DNA from: an uncultured Clostridia bacterium
GTDB taxonomy: Bacteria; Bacillota; Clostridia; TANB77; CAG-465
Length of the DNA: 64,000 nt
Assembly: GCA_949106495.1 (NCBI GenBank)
Contig: CARYZD010000005.1
Span: forward strand, 62,001 to 126,000
Direction: 5' to 3'
Shown here piece by piece: positions 63,021-64,000 of this stretch. Under the pieces are notes generated by a model. It had not been told where the DNA came from, did no database searches, and worked only from the letters and a program-made list of their open reading frames with translations. Within the stretch, counting starts at the first letter, position 1, and every line of letters starts with the position of its first letter. Made by a program: the position numbers and the translations under genes.

Positions 63021-63967
63021 TATAACATCTCCCCTACTGCTCCAATTAATTTTTGTTTTCCTATCTCTATATCATCTTGCATTGTATATCCAGCAGCTCT
63101 AGGATGTCCTCCTCCACCAAATTCAATTGCAATTTTAGAAATATCTACATTTCCTCCTGAACGCATACTTACTTTTAAACTTCCATCACTTTTTCCTCTA
63201 ACATATACAGCAACTTCTGTTCCTTCAACTGCTCTTAAGTAGTTTGTCATTCCTTCTGAATCTTCATCATGAATTCCAAGATTGTTAATATCTTCAAAAC
63301 TTACATATGAATATCTCATTTTACCATTATAAAAAACTTCCATGTTATCTACAGTTTTAGCAATAAGTTTTAATTTATTTTCTTTCATCGTATCATTAAG
63401 TCTTTTACATACATTTACTGATTCAGCTCCACAATCTATTAAATCCGCTACAACTCTTAATGTATCAGATGTAGTATTATTATAATTAAAACTACCTGTA
63501 TCTGTCATAATTCCAGCATATAATAATGTAGCCATATCCTTATCTATTTCAATTCCTAAATATTTAATAAATAAATATGCAATTTCACTTGCTGAAGATT
63601 TCTTATCATTAATATATCTAAAATCTCCATAAGGTCTTGATATTTGATGATGGTCAAGCATAATTACTTTTTTAGCTCTATTAAATTCATCTTCACTTAT
63701 TGCAAGTCTTGTATAGTCACTTGAGTCAAGAGCAATAAGTAAATCATATTCATCATCATTAATTGAACTTATAGCGTCCTTTGTTCCAGGTAAAAATTCA
63801 AATACATTTGAATATGAAGGCATTACTACATGTACATCTTTACCAAGTTTTTTAAGTCCATAATATATTGCACATGTTGAACCTATTGCGTCTCCATCTG
63901 GATTAATATGTGCTACTACATATACAGATTTTGAATTATTTACTATTTCTTTTGCCTCTTTAAACAA
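63020..63967 (-). CDS. nrnA: DHH/DHHA1 phosphoesterase (NrnA-like, bifunctional oligoribonuclease/PAP phosphatase)
   Basis: This 315-aa enzyme degrades nano-RNA and 3'-phosphoadenosine 5'-phosphate. Motifs are AHINPDGDAIGST (residues 19-31), ALDSSDYTR, MLDHHQ (the DHH motif), and a DHHA1 domain ending FGGGGHPRAAG. The start codon is TTG 63967 with a GGGGGGAT upstream; no ATG fits. Gene order nrnA-truB continues beyond the window toward an expected rbfA, not seen here. Confidence 0.93.
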   Translation of the reverse strand: MFKEAKEIVNNSKSVYVVAHINPDGDAIGSTCAIYYGLKKLGKDVHVVMPSYSNVFEFLPGTKDAISSINDDEYDLLIALDSSDYTRLAISEDEFNRAKKVIMLDHHQISRPYGDFRYINDKKSSASEIAYLFIKYLGIEIDKDMATLLYAGIMTDTGSFNYNNTTSDTLRVVADLIDCGAESVNVCKRLNDTMKENKLKLIAKTVDNMEVFYNGKMRYSYVSFEDINNLGIHDEDSEGMTNYLRAVEGTEVAVYVRGKSDGSLKVSMRSGGNVDISKIAIEFGGGGHPRAAGYTMQDDIEIGKQKLIGAVGEML

Positions 63968-64000
63968 TACAATCCCCCCAAACTTAATAGTCTATTTATT

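Overview
The window is a very AT-rich stretch of a low-GC Gram-positive chromosome, probably an uncultured spore-forming gut clostridium. The evidence is AGA-dominated arginine usage, AAAGGAGG ribosome-binding sites, TTGACA/TATAAT promoters, a gerA-type spore germinant receptor operon, formate-tetrahydrofolate ligase and Cna-B/thioester surface proteins. No transposase, integrase, phage gene or CRISPR array was seen. Genes are mostly on the minus strand, in short operons closed by clear hairpin terminators.

Layout. 0-9 kb: a partial exported protein, fhs, a PemK/MazF-like protein, a PH-domain protein, tRNA-Gln(CTG), and two paralogous proteases joining a Clp N-domain and ClpA/B D1-type AAA+ module to an FtsH-type M41 peptidase, with a PAP2 phosphatase between them. 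9-19 kb: envelope genes (GH3 hexosaminidase, membrane proteins), tRNA-Gln(TTG), tRNA-His, trmB, rnr-secG, an O-antigen-ligase-like protein, and a ribbon-helix-helix protein divergent from a tiny membrane peptide. 19-31 kb: DUF975/CmpB proteins, an MFS exporter behind an attenuator-like leader, def, tRNA-Arg(TCT), an ABC-F ATPase, mscL with a zinc ribbon, HU, a SpoVB-like flippase and a nucleoside kinase. 31-44 kb: a pseudouridine synthase, CmpB, an unknown frameshifted gene, asd, DUF2207, a PEP-synthase-like protein and gerAA-gerAC-gerAB. 44-64 kb: a dockerin propeller protein, SDR, pnuC, cysE, two giant Cna-B surface proteins, a metal P-type ATPase with its ArsR repressor, truB and nrnA.

Main discovery. 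Four genes are broken by a frameshift, and in all four the break is in the same direction (+1) at an in-frame CGG codon. They are peptide deformylase, one AAA+/M41 protease, a PemK/MazF-like protein and an unknown protein. Skipping the C and reading GGN (Gly) restores the gene each time, including the deformylase GLAAPQ motif, the M41 GAS-x-DL motif and the PemK GDVVW motif. In a by-eye scan I found no in-frame CGG in any intact gene of the window; the only other one lies 12 sense codons from the end of a membrane-protein gene. The simplest biological reading is that CGG is not a normal sense codon here and instead triggers +1 frameshifting, or is read as part of a CGGN quadruplet. A sequencing artefact must be excluded from reads.

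A further recoding-like event is an in-frame TAG between the DUF975 and CmpB parts of what looks like a single protein. TAG is used as an ordinary stop elsewhere, so a nonsense mutation or a natural split is more likely there.
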